Below are positions 1 through 8,202 of a stretch of 64,000 nt of DNA, in pieces (the first letter of the stretch is position 1; the number at the start of each line of letters is the position of its first letter). The notes beneath the pieces are model-generated. The model did not search any database and was not told the origin of the DNA. It saw only the letters and a list, made by a program, of their open reading frames with translations. This DNA comes from Sandaracinaceae bacterium (lineage in GTDB: Bacteria > Myxococcota_A > Polyangia > Polyangiales > Houyiibacteriaceae): positions 124,001 through 188,000 of the forward strand of contig JADJJE010000001.1 in the NCBI GenBank assembly GCA_016706685.1. The letters run 5' to 3'. The translations under genes were made by a program, and so were the position numbers.

Positions 1-1
1 G

Positions 2-187
2 GAGCGTCGCGGGCCCCTGCCCGATGACCCCACGGCGCCGCAGCGCAGCCAGCAGACGGCCGTCCTGCGCTACGTCATGCTCACCAGCGGGGAGGTCGCA
101 CCCCCGGGGTACGAGTCTGTACCTCAAGGGTGCGTCGTGGTGGTGGGCCGCGACCTCAACGTCGAGGTGCTCCCCTGCCATGGCTAG
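2..187 (+). CDS. C-terminal end of an unidentified protein (partial)
   Basis: An open frame runs from the window edge to TAG at 185-187 and gives 61 residues ending VEVLPCHG. The start lies outside the window, so the family cannot be named. The tail is rich in Val and Gly and has two cysteines. It is preferred over the other frames here because its stop overlaps the ATG of the next lipoprotein gene by 8 nt, the usual pattern of a translationally coupled neighbour. No function is proposed. Confidence 0.5.
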   Translation, partial: ERRGPLPDDPTAPQRSQQTAVLRYVMLTSGEVAPPGYESVPQGCVVVVGRDLNVEVLPCHG

Positions 188-818
188 CGGTCGCCGCTTG
201 GCGCTCTGGCAGCCGCTGACGCTCGGAGCTGCCCTCGGGTTGCTGGCGCCGGCGTGCGGGGCGTCCAATGGCCACGGGCATGGCGTGGCGCATGAACAGC
301 GCGCGCCGCTCACCGACCGGGACCCCACGCCCCACCAGCCGCTTCCGGGCAACACCGGGCAGGCGGGCAGCGTGCAGGCGCTGGCCGTCACCTCACACGT
401 GGACAGCGCGGTGCAGCTGGCGCTCGAGTTCGTGGCCGCCGTGCGCGACGCAGACAACGTTCGCATCCGCGCGCTGGTGGCCGACGAGATGTACCGCCTG
501 GGCGAACGCGACTTCTACCGCCCCACCACGGCGGCAGCAGCGGTGCGCACCCTCAACGCGGCCGCCACGCGCGGCACCCCCGGGGCAGCTCGTCCCGCAC
601 CTCTGTCCCGGCTCCTGCACGTGCAGAGAGCCGAGGTGAGCGCACCGCGGCCTTCGTCGCCCGAGACCGCGCGCGGTCTGCTGCCCAGCGACACGCTGGT
701 CACCTTCCCCGTCACGCCGGAGGGCCGCGCCGAGCTCAGCCGCTGGTACCCGGGCTGGAACGCGCGCGTGCGCATCCTGGTGCGCACCTCGGGTGTGCCC
801 CGCGTGATCGGGTTCTGA
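180..818 (+). CDS. Hypothetical lipoprotein
   Basis: The 212-residue product starts at ATG 180, which opens a typical signal peptide (MASGRRLALWQPLTLGAALG) followed by the lipobox LAPAC. It is therefore probably lipidated on that Cys and exported to the cell envelope. An upstream extension to position 24 is in frame but reads as low-complexity Arg/Ser sequence that overlaps the preceding gene, so it was not used. The mature part has a helical region (residues about 75-110, VQLALEFVAAVRDAD) that looks like the start of a nuclear-transport-factor-2-like or DUF-type fold, but no family is recognised. It precedes cutA by 9 nt, so they may be co-transcribed. Confidence 0.7.
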   Translation: MASGRRLALWQPLTLGAALGLLAPACGASNGHGHGVAHEQRAPLTDRDPTPHQPLPGNTGQAGSVQALAVTSHVDSAVQLALEFVAAVRDADNVRIRALVADEMYRLGERDFYRPTTAAAAVRTLNAAATRGTPGAARPAPLSRLLHVQRAEVSAPRPSSPETARGLLPSDTLVTFPVTPEGRAELSRWYPGWNARVRILVRTSGVPRVIGF

Positions 819-827
819 GGCACCACG

Positions 828-1175
828 GTGGACCGCATGTCATCCGAGCCCCAGCCTTCCGATGCGATCGTGGTGCTGTGCACCGCTCCCTCACTCGCGG
901 TGGCCGAGGCCCTGGCCCGCAGCGCCATCGAGGCGCGCGTCGCGGCGTGCGTGAACCTCATCGATGGCGTGCGCTCGGTCTACCGCTGGGAGGGCGCGGT
1001 GTGCAACGAGCCCGAGGTGCAGCTGGTGTTCAAGACCACGCGCGAGCGCGCCGAGGCGCTGCGCGAGCTCATCGCACGCGAGCACCCGTACGAGGTGCCC
1101 GAGATCCTGTCGCTGCCGGTGGACCCTGGGTTGAGTGGCGCGAGCTACCTACGCTTCGTGCGCGACAGCGTGTAG
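828..1175 (+). CDS. cutA: CutA divalent-cation tolerance protein
   Basis: This 115-residue protein matches the CutA1 family in length and in order of motifs: an early strand IVVLCTAPS, a helix with EARVAACVNLI, SVYRWEG, a strand QLVFKTT, and HPYEVPEILSLPVD near the C-terminus. CutA proteins are trimeric, ferredoxin-like cytoplasmic proteins linked to divalent-metal tolerance; the exact biochemical role is unsettled. The GTG at 828 is preferred because GAGG lies 7 nt upstream. ATG 837 is the alternative and loses only three residues. The gene faces the glycosyltransferase convergently with a 5-nt gap. Confidence 0.93.
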   Translation: MDRMSSEPQPSDAIVVLCTAPSLAVAEALARSAIEARVAACVNLIDGVRSVYRWEGAVCNEPEVQLVFKTTRERAEALRELIAREHPYEVPEILSLPVDPGLSGASYLRFVRDSV

Positions 1176-1180
1176 CGGAC

Positions 1181-2638
1181 TCAGAGGTCCCACGCAGGCG
1201 TCTGGGCCTTCGCACGGTTCAGCTGCACGGGAGGACGGAGGAGTCCGAGCGCGTACGACGCGCCGTGCAGGCTCCCCCAGCTGGCCAGGGTGCCCACGCT
1301 CGCTAGCCGAGTCCGAAGGCCCTTCCGATGCGTCGCGTCGCGGTGACGGCGTGCTGCCTCGAACGCATCGTAGTAACGCGCGATGCACTCGTTCGGATCG
1401 CTGCGGCGGGCGGCGTTCTGGTGGGCACGCTCCCCCATTCGCGCTCGAAGATCGCCGTCTCCGAGCAGCTGCAACACGCGGTTGGCGAACTCGGATGCCG
1501 CGTCTCGCGGGTCCCGACTCGGCGACACCAGGTAGCCATCGATCCCGTCGCTCACTTGACCACTGACCCCCATCTGGTCAGCCAGCGCCACCACGGGAAG
1601 GCCCGCATACAGCGCCTCGCCAACCACCTGCCCGTAGGTCTCGGAGAGGGAGGTGTACACGAACATGTCCGCATGAGCGTACCAACGCGGCATCTCGGCG
1701 AGCGGGCGCTCTCCCTCGAAGAACACCCGACCGGCGAGTCCGAGAGAGTCCGCGTAGCGCCGAAAGGCGTCATGATCGGGACCATCGCCAACCAACGTCA
1801 GCGTGGCGTCTCGGTGCGCTGGGACCACCTCGCGGGCGAGGATGTCGAGGAGCTGTTCGATGTTCTTCTCGCGGACATGCCGGCACACCACCAGCAGGCG
1901 TGCGCCCCGGGTCGCCCGCGCGTCGAACGGATCCCCTCCGCTGTGATGGTCGAAGATGCGCTTCTCGATGGCACGGGGAATCACATGAATCGGCACCTCG
2001 ACGCCGCGCTGCTCCCAGTAGCGCTTCAGCCCGTAGCTCAGGACCACCAAGCCGTCCCCTCTGTTGTAGGTGTGGGCCGTGGCGCGCTCCACCCACGGGA
2101 CCACGCTTTCTTGGAAGAAGTCGTGCACCCAGGCGCGCTCGTTCAGCCAGTCGGGAAGCACCACGTTGTACACGCTCGGGAGGTGCACCGTATTGACCGC
2201 CACCAACGGAACGCCGCGCTCTTGACGAAGCCACACGCCAGCCTTGAGGAGAGCGCTGCATGTCTGCGCCAGGACCATGTCGAACTGTCCATCGCGCAAC
2301 GCCAGCAGGCGTGAGCGCGACGGCAAAGCCAGGTTCACCCCCGGGTGAGTGCGCAGAGGCACCGATGCCAAGCACAAGTAGCGCGGTGGCATGGCCCCTA
2401 CCTGGGTGGTCTCCGACTGTCTCTCTGCCGGGCCCACGATGGTGACCTCGTGGCCTCGGCTCTCGAGCGCCCGAAACAGAAACTGCGACGCGAACGAGGA
2501 TCCGTTGGCGTACGGGATCCGCACGTAGTCGTTAGCGATCGCCACGCGACGTAGCCAACCCATCTCGGGCTGCGGCCGCGAGTCGGGTGTCGTCGCCGCG
2601 GACGCTTGGGGATCCCAGACACGGGGTTCGAAGTTCAT
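1181..2638 (-). CDS. GT4-family glycosyltransferase
   Basis: The 485-residue product has the GT-B layout. An N-terminal Rossmann half begins at about residue 31 (RVAIANDYVRIPYANGSSF). A C-terminal half contains LVVCRHVREKNI, LVGDGPDH and the EX7E nucleotide-sugar motif in SETYGQVVGEALYAGLPVV. GT4 enzymes are retaining transferases that add sugars from nucleotide donors to lipid-linked acceptors at the cytoplasmic face. It lies alone on the minus strand, divergent from a flippase, a second GT4 enzyme and a GT28-like enzyme, so a role in building the same surface polysaccharide is likely. Donor and acceptor cannot be told from sequence. The first ~30 residues are poorly conserved and the true start could be slightly downstream. 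Confidence 0.9.
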   Translation of the reverse strand: MNFEPRVWDPQASAATTPDSRPQPEMGWLRRVAIANDYVRIPYANGSSFASQFLFRALESRGHEVTIVGPAERQSETTQVGAMPPRYLCLASVPLRTHPGVNLALPSRSRLLALRDGQFDMVLAQTCSALLKAGVWLRQERGVPLVAVNTVHLPSVYNVVLPDWLNERAWVHDFFQESVVPWVERATAHTYNRGDGLVVLSYGLKRYWEQRGVEVPIHVIPRAIEKRIFDHHSGGDPFDARATRGARLLVVCRHVREKNIEQLLDILAREVVPAHRDATLTLVGDGPDHDAFRRYADSLGLAGRVFFEGERPLAEMPRWYAHADMFVYTSLSETYGQVVGEALYAGLPVVALADQMGVSGQVSDGIDGYLVSPSRDPRDAASEFANRVLQLLGDGDLRARMGERAHQNAARRSDPNECIARYYDAFEAARRHRDATHRKGLRTRLASVGTLASWGSLHGASYALGLLRPPVQLNRAKAQTPAWDL

Positions 2639-3158
2639 TGGCTCACGCTTCTCCAGAACGAACGGGGGTGGCTTGTCGCGCTGCTTGCTTGCAAGGGCTT
2701 CTGGAGAGGTAGCAACAGCAACGACGATGCCATGTTTCGTGTTTGAGTTTTCGGAGAGACGAACGTGTATTTCGGAAACACTTTAGATCCGCACAGTGTC
2801 TGACGAGTGTCGCATTGGCCTCAAATCCTGCGGGTGCATACCCAGCGCTCCGTTCATCTACATATCCCAACGAAATACGTGTGAACGTGGCTCACGGACA
2901 GTGTGCCTCGACGGCACAGGGGTGTGCCGCCGAGGCACATTGGGGACGTGACAAGGACGCTACTCCAATGACTATTTCTGTCCGACACAGAGAACAACAG
3001 ACTCACAATGTTCCAACTAATATTGTGTGCAACAATTCTCCAACACAGGCTGTGACTTCGCGACGAAACGGCCACACGGTCGCAGACACGTCACAATCGC
3101 CGCGACGAGCGGTGGCCAAGAACCTGCCGGCACGCATCGTGCTTCTCGTGCGCCCCAC
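2639..3158. promoter_or_regulatory. Divergent intergenic region of the polysaccharide cluster
   Basis: About 520 bases separate the divergent glycosyltransferase and flippase genes. The stretch is visibly richer in A and T than its surroundings, as expected for a regulatory region. It holds a strong 15-bp inverted repeat at 2903-2938. Short open frames cross it, but none has the third-position GC bias of the neighbouring genes and none shows a recognisable domain. No convincing -35/-10 pair was identified, so promoter positions are not assigned. Confidence 0.45.
2903..2938. repeat. Perfect-but-one inverted repeat (15-bp stem, 6-nt loop)
   Basis: The left arm GTGCCTCGACGGCAC (2903-2917) pairs with the right arm GTGCCGCCGAGGCAC (2924-2938) with one A/C mismatch; the loop is AGGGGT. 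There is no T-run on either side, so a simple intrinsic terminator is unlikely. It sits about 220-265 nt upstream of both divergent genes. It could be an operator for a dimeric regulator or an RNA hairpin in a long leader. Confidence 0.5.
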
Positions 3159-4667
3159 GTGAGCGCTGCTGTAGACCACCTGGAGTTCGTCGGGCCGGAA
3201 GATCGCGCGAGCAGGCACGCGAGCGACCTTCGCCGCGGCGCGCTCGCGAACTTGGGCGGGTTCGCGATGCGGGCGGCGCACCCCTTGCTGTTGGTTCTGA
3301 CCACCCAGCTCTATGGGGCGGCCCGCTGGGGCATCTTCGTGGCGGCGCAGGCCGCCGTGATGTTGGTGGCGCGTGTGAGCCTCCTCGGCTTCGACAAGGG
3401 CTTGCTGTACTGGCTTCCGACGCGGGATCGGGCCGGCCAGGCGACGGGCCTTCGCCGTATCCTCGTGTGGGCCATGGCAGCCAGTGTGGCGTGCGCGCTG
3501 CTCGGGGTCCTGTGCGCAGGCCCGCTCGCGGCCGAGCGCGGGCTCCCGCAAGCTTCCGTGCCCTGGACCTGGATGGCGCTGGGCATCCTGCCGCAGGCGC
3601 TGGGCGAGTTCTTCAGCTACGCCAGCGTCGCGCGCCGCCGCCCAGAGGTGCTCGTCGTGGTGCGCGACCTCGTGCTGCCCTTCACGTTGGTCGGCGCGGC
3701 CATCGGCTTCCACTTGCTGGGCTTTCCGGACCACGGACTCGCGTGGGCGTTTCTCCTTGCGCAGTGCCTCGGGGCGGCCACGGCATTCATCGGCTTTCGA
3801 CGTCAGGCGGGCGGCATGCGCGCAGCGGACCGCTCGGAAGCGGTGGACCCCGCGTTCGTCCAGTATGCGCTCCCGCTCTGGGCCGCCGAGGGGCTCGCCG
3901 TGGCCACCTTCCGTCTCGACGCGCTGGTCCTCGCGGCCTGCGTGGAGCCGGCGATGGTGGGCGTGTATGGCGTGGTGACCCAGTTCGGGAACACCGTGCG
4001 AGGGGGACGAGTGGCGCTCGATCCCGTCGTCCATGCGGTGGCGGCGGACATGGCGACGGCTCCCGACCGCCAGAAGGTCCGCACGGCGTTCGGCCTCGCC
4101 AGCGACATGGTGATGGCGACCCAGCTTCCGCTCGCCTTCGCCGCCATATGCTTCGCTCCGCTGGTGCTCCCGTGGTTCGGCGATGGCTTCGCGCGTGGAG
4201 AGCTTGCCGTCATCATCGCGTGTGTCGGCTGGACGGTGAATGGCTTCCTGGGGCTCGCGGGTCCGGTGGTCAGTGGATATGGAGGTAGCCGGGCCACGCT
4301 GCTGATTGGAGTCGTCACGCTGCTCGTGCTCGCGCTGGCGCTGGCGCTGCTCGTGCCGGCCCTCGGAATCGACGGCGCCGCGCTCGCCGTTGCCCTGGCG
4401 TTCGTGACCCAAGGCGTCCTGCAGTGTTTGGGAATGCGATACGTCGTCGGCAGCTGGGGGATCTCGGTCGCGAGGCTGCCTTTGCTCACCCGCGGCGGCG
4501 CGGCGGTGGCTGCCGCGTGTGTGACGCTCGTCATGATCGAACCCCACGAGCCGCAGTGGTGGACACGCAGCGTGGCCGTCGGGGTCTTCGCCGCGCTGTT
4601 CGTCCCGGCGGCGCTCCGCGTGTATCGCCGCCCGCACGAGGACCAAACGCCGGAGGTCAGCGCATGA
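3159..4667 (+). CDS. Polysaccharide flippase, Wzx/MOP-superfamily membrane protein
   Basis: The product is about 502 residues with roughly twelve hydrophobic segments spread along its length (for example PLLLVLTTQLYGAARWG, LIGVVTLLVLALALALLVP). This is the pattern of MOP-superfamily O-antigen or exopolysaccharide flippases, which move undecaprenyl-linked sugar units across the inner membrane. GTG 3159 is chosen because the 44 residues upstream, back to ATG 3027, are AT-richer and show no coding bias; no good ribosome site decides the point. Its stop overlaps the next glycosyltransferase ATG (ATGA), which implies coupled translation. Confidence 0.82.
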   Translation: MSAAVDHLEFVGPEDRASRHASDLRRGALANLGGFAMRAAHPLLLVLTTQLYGAARWGIFVAAQAAVMLVARVSLLGFDKGLLYWLPTRDRAGQATGLRRILVWAMAASVACALLGVLCAGPLAAERGLPQASVPWTWMALGILPQALGEFFSYASVARRRPEVLVVVRDLVLPFTLVGAAIGFHLLGFPDHGLAWAFLLAQCLGAATAFIGFRRQAGGMRAADRSEAVDPAFVQYALPLWAAEGLAVATFRLDALVLAACVEPAMVGVYGVVTQFGNTVRGGRVALDPVVHAVAADMATAPDRQKVRTAFGLASDMVMATQLPLAFAAICFAPLVLPWFGDGFARGELAVIIACVGWTVNGFLGLAGPVVSGYGGSRATLLIGVVTLLVLALALALLVPALGIDGAALAVALAFVTQGVLQCLGMRYVVGSWGISVARLPLLTRGGAAVAAACVTLVMIEPHEPQWWTRSVAVGVFAALFVPAALRVYRRPHEDQTPEVSA

Positions 4668-5848
4668 AGGTCCTGGACGTGAACGAGTTCTTCGCGGACC
4701 GTGGGGGTGGGGTGCGCACCTACGTGCACCAGAAGCTCGCGGCGGGCCGGGCGCGAGGGGTCGAAGTCGTGGTGGTGGCGCCCGGTTCGGAGGACCGCGT
4801 GGAAGCGAGACTGGGCGGCAAGGTCATCTGGGTGAAGAGCCCGCCGCTGCCGCTAGACCCGCGATACCACCTGCTGGTCCGGGAGCGTGCCGTGCACGAG
4901 GTGGTGCGGGCCGAGAGACCGGATGTCATCGAAGGGTCCAGTCCATGGTCAGGTGGGTGGTTCGCAGCGCGCGCCCCTGGGTCGGCGCCGCGAGCCCTGG
5001 TCTTCCATCAGGACGCGGTAGCGGTCTACGGCCACAGCCTGTTCGACCGCTACGTGGGAGCGGCTCGCTTGGACCGCATCGCGCGCCCCTACTGGGGCTA
5101 CCTGCGCGCTCTCTCGTCCCACTTCGATCGCACCATAGTTAGTGGCGCATGGCTGGCGGATCGACTGGCGCGCTTTGGGATCCGCGTACCGACCGCGGTC
5201 CCGTTCGGCGTCGACCGCGCCCGCTTCTCCGTCGCGCGCTCCTGCCCCATCAGGCGCGCGGCGTTGCTGTCCAGCTGCGGTCTCGGATCGCGTGCGACCC
5301 TGCTGGTTGCGGTGAGTCGCCTGCACCCCGAGAAACGTGTGGGGACGTTGATCGATGCCATCGCGAGGCTCGAGGGGTCCTCGGCATTCCCCTACGGGCT
5401 GGGGCTGGTGGTCGTGGGGGACGGTCCGCTGGCGAGCTACCTCCGCGCGCGCGCGCGCGCGTCGAGGCGGGTGCACTTCGCAGGCTTCTTCGCCGAGCCG
5501 AACGCGCTCCCCGAAGTGGTCGCTTGCGCCGACGCGTTCCTGCATGGCTCTTCCGCCGAGACGTACGGCCTGGTCGTGGGCGAGGCGATCGCGGCCGGCG
5601 TGCCGCTGATCGTGCCCAGCGTGGGGGGCGCTGCCGAGCTGGCCCGCGCGGAGTACGCGGAGGTGTACCGCGCTGGCGACCCTGCGGACTGCGCGGCCGC
5701 CATCGAGCGATTCGCTTACCGGGATCAAGCCGGGATGCGCGCCGCGGCATCCCACGCGGGTCGGACCATGGTGCTCGACGCGGAGCGCCACTTCGACGGC
5801 CTCTTCGCCACGTACAGCGGCATGGTCCGTGAAGCGCGGGAGTCCTGA
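4664..5848 (+). CDS. GT4-family glycosyltransferase
   Basis: This 394-residue GT-B protein begins MKVLDVNEFFADRGGGVRTY, with the glycine-rich loop that binds the acceptor side. It carries LVAVSRLHPEKRV, VVVGDGPL and the EX7E motif in SSAETYGLVVGEAIAAGVPL. A retaining transfer of a sugar from a nucleotide donor is expected. The ATG at 4664 overlaps the flippase stop by 4 nt, and the stop directly abuts the next GTG, so three genes form one coupled operon. The region from about residue 255 contains an Arg/Ala-rich stretch (RARARASRRVHF) encoded by a CG-dinucleotide run, which may be prone to slippage. Confidence 0.92.
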   Translation: MKVLDVNEFFADRGGGVRTYVHQKLAAGRARGVEVVVVAPGSEDRVEARLGGKVIWVKSPPLPLDPRYHLLVRERAVHEVVRAERPDVIEGSSPWSGGWFAARAPGSAPRALVFHQDAVAVYGHSLFDRYVGAARLDRIARPYWGYLRALSSHFDRTIVSGAWLADRLARFGIRVPTAVPFGVDRARFSVARSCPIRRAALLSSCGLGSRATLLVAVSRLHPEKRVGTLIDAIARLEGSSAFPYGLGLVVVGDGPLASYLRARARASRRVHFAGFFAEPNALPEVVACADAFLHGSSAETYGLVVGEAIAAGVPLIVPSVGGAAELARAEYAEVYRAGDPADCAAAIERFAYRDQAGMRAAASHAGRTMVLDAERHFDGLFATYSGMVREARES

Positions 5849-6838
5849 GTGGCGGTGCGGGTAGCCCTCTTCGTTCATGGTCGCGGCCGGGGTCACGCGT
5901 CGCGCGCACGCGCCTGCCTCCCCGCGTTGCGTGCCGCTGGACTCGAGGTGTCCTGCTTCGTCGGGCGCGAGGTCGCGGGCATGCTCGACGACCTCGGCGA
6001 AGTCTGTCGCATCGACACGTGCGGCCCGGGGAAGCGGCTCCCCCAGCGCTTTGCCGCGCGCGTGCGCGAGGACATCTCGCGCCTGCGCCATGTGGATCCG
6101 GAGGTGGTCATCAGCGACGGTGACGGCCCCTCGATCCACGCCGCTCTCGCGCTCGGCATCCCGTCGGTGGCGGTGGGTCACGGCGTGCTCTACGCGACGT
6201 GCCACATCGAAGCGCCTCTTCCGCATCTCTCGCGCGCTCGCGAAGCGCTCAACGCTGCGAGCTCGACGTGGTGCGCTACCCGAAGGGTGGTGGTGCACTT
6301 CGCGCCCGCTCGGCCCTTTGCGCCCGGCACCAGCGTGGGGCGCCCTGACCTTCCGGCGGCTCTCACTGGCACCCCGAGCGACGACGGCTCGGTGCTGGCG
6401 TACTTCCGCGACGACGACGGCTACACATGGCTCGAGCACCTCGCAAGGAGTGGGGAACGTGTCGTGCTGTTCGGGAACCCCACGCGAGTCCCGGCGGGCG
6501 TCACGGTGCACCGCCCGGATCCCGAGTCCTTCGCCGAGCACCTCCTCCGCTGTCGCGGCGTGATCTCGTCGGCGGGCAACCACCTCCCCGCCGAGTGCGC
6601 ACTGCTGGGCAAGCCACTGTTGGCCACGTTCGCACGGCATGATGCGGAGCACCGCATGAACGCTGCGTTGATCGAGTCGGCGCGGATTGGAGTCGCTGCG
6701 CCCGTCGAACGGGTCGTACCGGCCGCGATCGATCGCTTCCGGGCACTGGGGCACACCAGCACCCGTCGCAGCGCCATTCATGGCATGCGCCCGGCGTCGG
6801 CCATGGTGACCGAGGCCGTACTCGAACTCGTTCGCTAG
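5849..6838 (+). CDS. GT28/MurG-like glycosyltransferase
   Basis: The 329-residue product opens with RVALFVHGRGRGHASRARA, the glycine-histidine loop found in MurG-like and MJ1255-type transferases. Near the C-terminus it has GVISSAGNHLPAECALLGKPLLA, the donor-binding segment of the same fold. It probably transfers a sugar during polysaccharide or glycolipid synthesis. GTG 5849 follows the upstream stop with no gap, so start choice is guided by adjacency rather than by a ribosome site. It is shorter than MurG (about 350 residues) and lacks its typical N-terminal details, so it is not MurG itself. Confidence 0.8.
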   Translation: MAVRVALFVHGRGRGHASRARACLPALRAAGLEVSCFVGREVAGMLDDLGEVCRIDTCGPGKRLPQRFAARVREDISRLRHVDPEVVISDGDGPSIHAALALGIPSVAVGHGVLYATCHIEAPLPHLSRAREALNAASSTWCATRRVVVHFAPARPFAPGTSVGRPDLPAALTGTPSDDGSVLAYFRDDDGYTWLEHLARSGERVVLFGNPTRVPAGVTVHRPDPESFAEHLLRCRGVISSAGNHLPAECALLGKPLLATFARHDAEHRMNAALIESARIGVAAPVERVVPAAIDRFRALGHTSTRRSAIHGMRPASAMVTEAVLELVR

Positions 6839-6936
6839 CCGGCGCACCCCTCGAGCCTGCCACCATCCAAACGTGGCACGACGCTGTCACGCGATGGTGG
6901 CGAGAATGCGACCTTCGAGTGCGACGGTGCCAGCGT

Positions 6937-7683
6937 ATGTACTCACGCGCCTTCTACGAGCGTCGGCAAGCAGCCAAAGAAGTTGCCGCCGAAGTTGTCC
7001 TCGACCTCCTGCTCCCGGTGCTCCCCCCAGTCCGAACGGCGGTCGACGTCGGCTGCGGCGTAGGGACGTGGCTCGCTGCGCTCGCATCGCGTGGCGTCGA
7101 CGTGTCGGGATTCGATGGACCCTGGGTAGACGTGAAGCACCTGCGCATCGATCGCGCGCGGTTCCGGAGCGTGGACCTCGCCCAACCGCTCCCGCTCGTG
7201 AAGCGCTGTGACCTGGCGATCTGCCTCGAAGTCGCAGAGCACCTGCCCGAGAAGGTGGCCCCGACGGTCGTCGAGAACCTCACGCGGCTCTCCAACATCA
7301 TCCTGTTCTCCGCCGCCATCCCCGGCCAGGGTGGCACGGGTCACGCCAACGAGCAGTGGCCGGACTACTGGGCCGCTCACTTCGAAGCGCGAGGATATGC
7401 GCTCGCGGATGTCGTGCGGGCGCCCATCTGGGACGACGAGCGGGTGCCCTACTGGTACCGCCAGAACACCTTCGTCTATGTCGCGCGGGGGGCTCTCGAC
7501 CGTGTGTCGCCAGCCCTTCGGGACGCGGTGGAAGCGGGTCCTCGTCAGCCGCTGCGCGCGGTTCACCCTGCCCTCTTCGACGAGAAGCGGCACGGTCACG
7601 TCGGGGGGCTGGTGCATCGTCTCGGCCAGGTGGGGCGGGGCCTGGCACAGACGCTCGCCGCGCACCTCCCGCTCGCAACCTGA
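6937..7683 (+). CDS. SAM-dependent methyltransferase, class I
   Basis: The 248-residue product carries the SAM-binding motif I TAVDVGCGVGTWLAALASRG followed by the acidic turn SGFDG. Further motifs are DLAICLEVAEHLPE and an LFSAAIPGQGGTGHANEQW region, typical of Methyltransf_11/23-type enzymes in polysaccharide clusters. It likely methylates a sugar or the end of a glycan, which can act as a chain terminator. ATG 6937 is used; GTG 6919 would add six residues, and neither has a strong ribosome site. About 100 nt separate it from the coupled glycosyltransferase operon. Confidence 0.85.
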   Translation: MYSRAFYERRQAAKEVAAEVVLDLLLPVLPPVRTAVDVGCGVGTWLAALASRGVDVSGFDGPWVDVKHLRIDRARFRSVDLAQPLPLVKRCDLAICLEVAEHLPEKVAPTVVENLTRLSNIILFSAAIPGQGGTGHANEQWPDYWAAHFEARGYALADVVRAPIWDDERVPYWYRQNTFVYVARGALDRVSPALRDAVEAGPRQPLRAVHPALFDEKRHGHVGGLVHRLGQVGRGLAQTLAAHLPLAT

Positions 7684-7704
7684 GCCGTCGCAGGAGACCG
7701 CAGG

Positions 7705-8127
7705 ATGCGAGGCGCGGATGATGTGCCCACCGTCCGGACGCCAGCGTGTGTGGCCGCGCTGGTCGCGTGGGGCGCATGCGGCATCCTTTGGTGGCTGGTG
7801 GCCGCACGCCTGGAAGCCGGAGACACCGATGGCGTCCCGGGTTTGATCCGAGCCGCCGTGCGCGGCGGGGTCATCACACCCGCCGATGCGTGGGCCTCTG
7901 CGATGCGACGCGTCGCGTGCGCACTCGCCCTCATCTCCCTGCCGTGGGTCTTTCCGCAGCACTGGGCCCGGCGCCGAGAGCTCGCGGCAGCGCTCGTCGG
8001 GGAGAGCACACCCGAGACCGTGGCCTTCCTGCGCATCGTGGTCACCGCGGTCCTGCTCGGTGTGTCCTTGCGGAGTGACCGATCAGCGACACCGGGAGGC
8101 AGCCGAGTTCGGCCCGTGCGAGCCTGA
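7705..8127 (+). pseudogene. N-terminal fragment of an HTTM-like membrane protein, cut by an IS66 element
   Basis: Residues about 12-123 form a membrane-protein N-terminus with hydrophobic segments CVAALVAWGACGILWWLVA and VAFLRIVVTAVLLGVSL. The latter resembles the LFRIxxG-type opening of HTTM and vitamin-K-carboxylase-like proteins. The native sequence stops at about 8074, where the IS66 terminal repeat begins; the last ~17 codons to TGA at 8125-8127 are read through IS DNA. The missing C-terminal part lies on the far side of the element at 10427-11716. If translated, the fragment would be a truncated membrane protein. Confidence 0.75.
8067..8097. repeat. Left end of IS66 element: target duplication plus inverted repeat
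   Basis: CTTGCGGA at 8067-8074 resembles TTCGCGGA at 10427-10434 in 6 of 8 positions, the length expected for an IS66 target-site duplication. Immediately inside, GTGACC and then ATCAGCGACACCGGGA (8082-8097) form the left terminal inverted repeat. It matches the complement of the right end exactly over those 16 bases. Confidence 0.75.
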
Positions 8128-8202
8128 GCGGGGGCTCGTCGCGTGTGCGGGGTTCAGGGCGAGGGGAGACGCAGCGGGCGTCATGTCCGCCACTCGAGCG
8201 AG

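Noticed and set aside
2743..3162. 139-residue plus-strand frame in the intergenic region
   Set aside because: No coding bias, no domain, and it crosses the hairpin; start and length vary without support.
3003..4646. 547-residue antisense frame opposite the flippase gene
   Set aside because: Arg/His-rich composition with no domain; it is the mirror of high-GC codon use in the flippase frame.
4949..6847. 632-residue minus-strand frame across the GT genes
   Set aside because: Antisense shadow rich in Arg and His; the plus-strand frames carry the GT4 and GT28 motifs.
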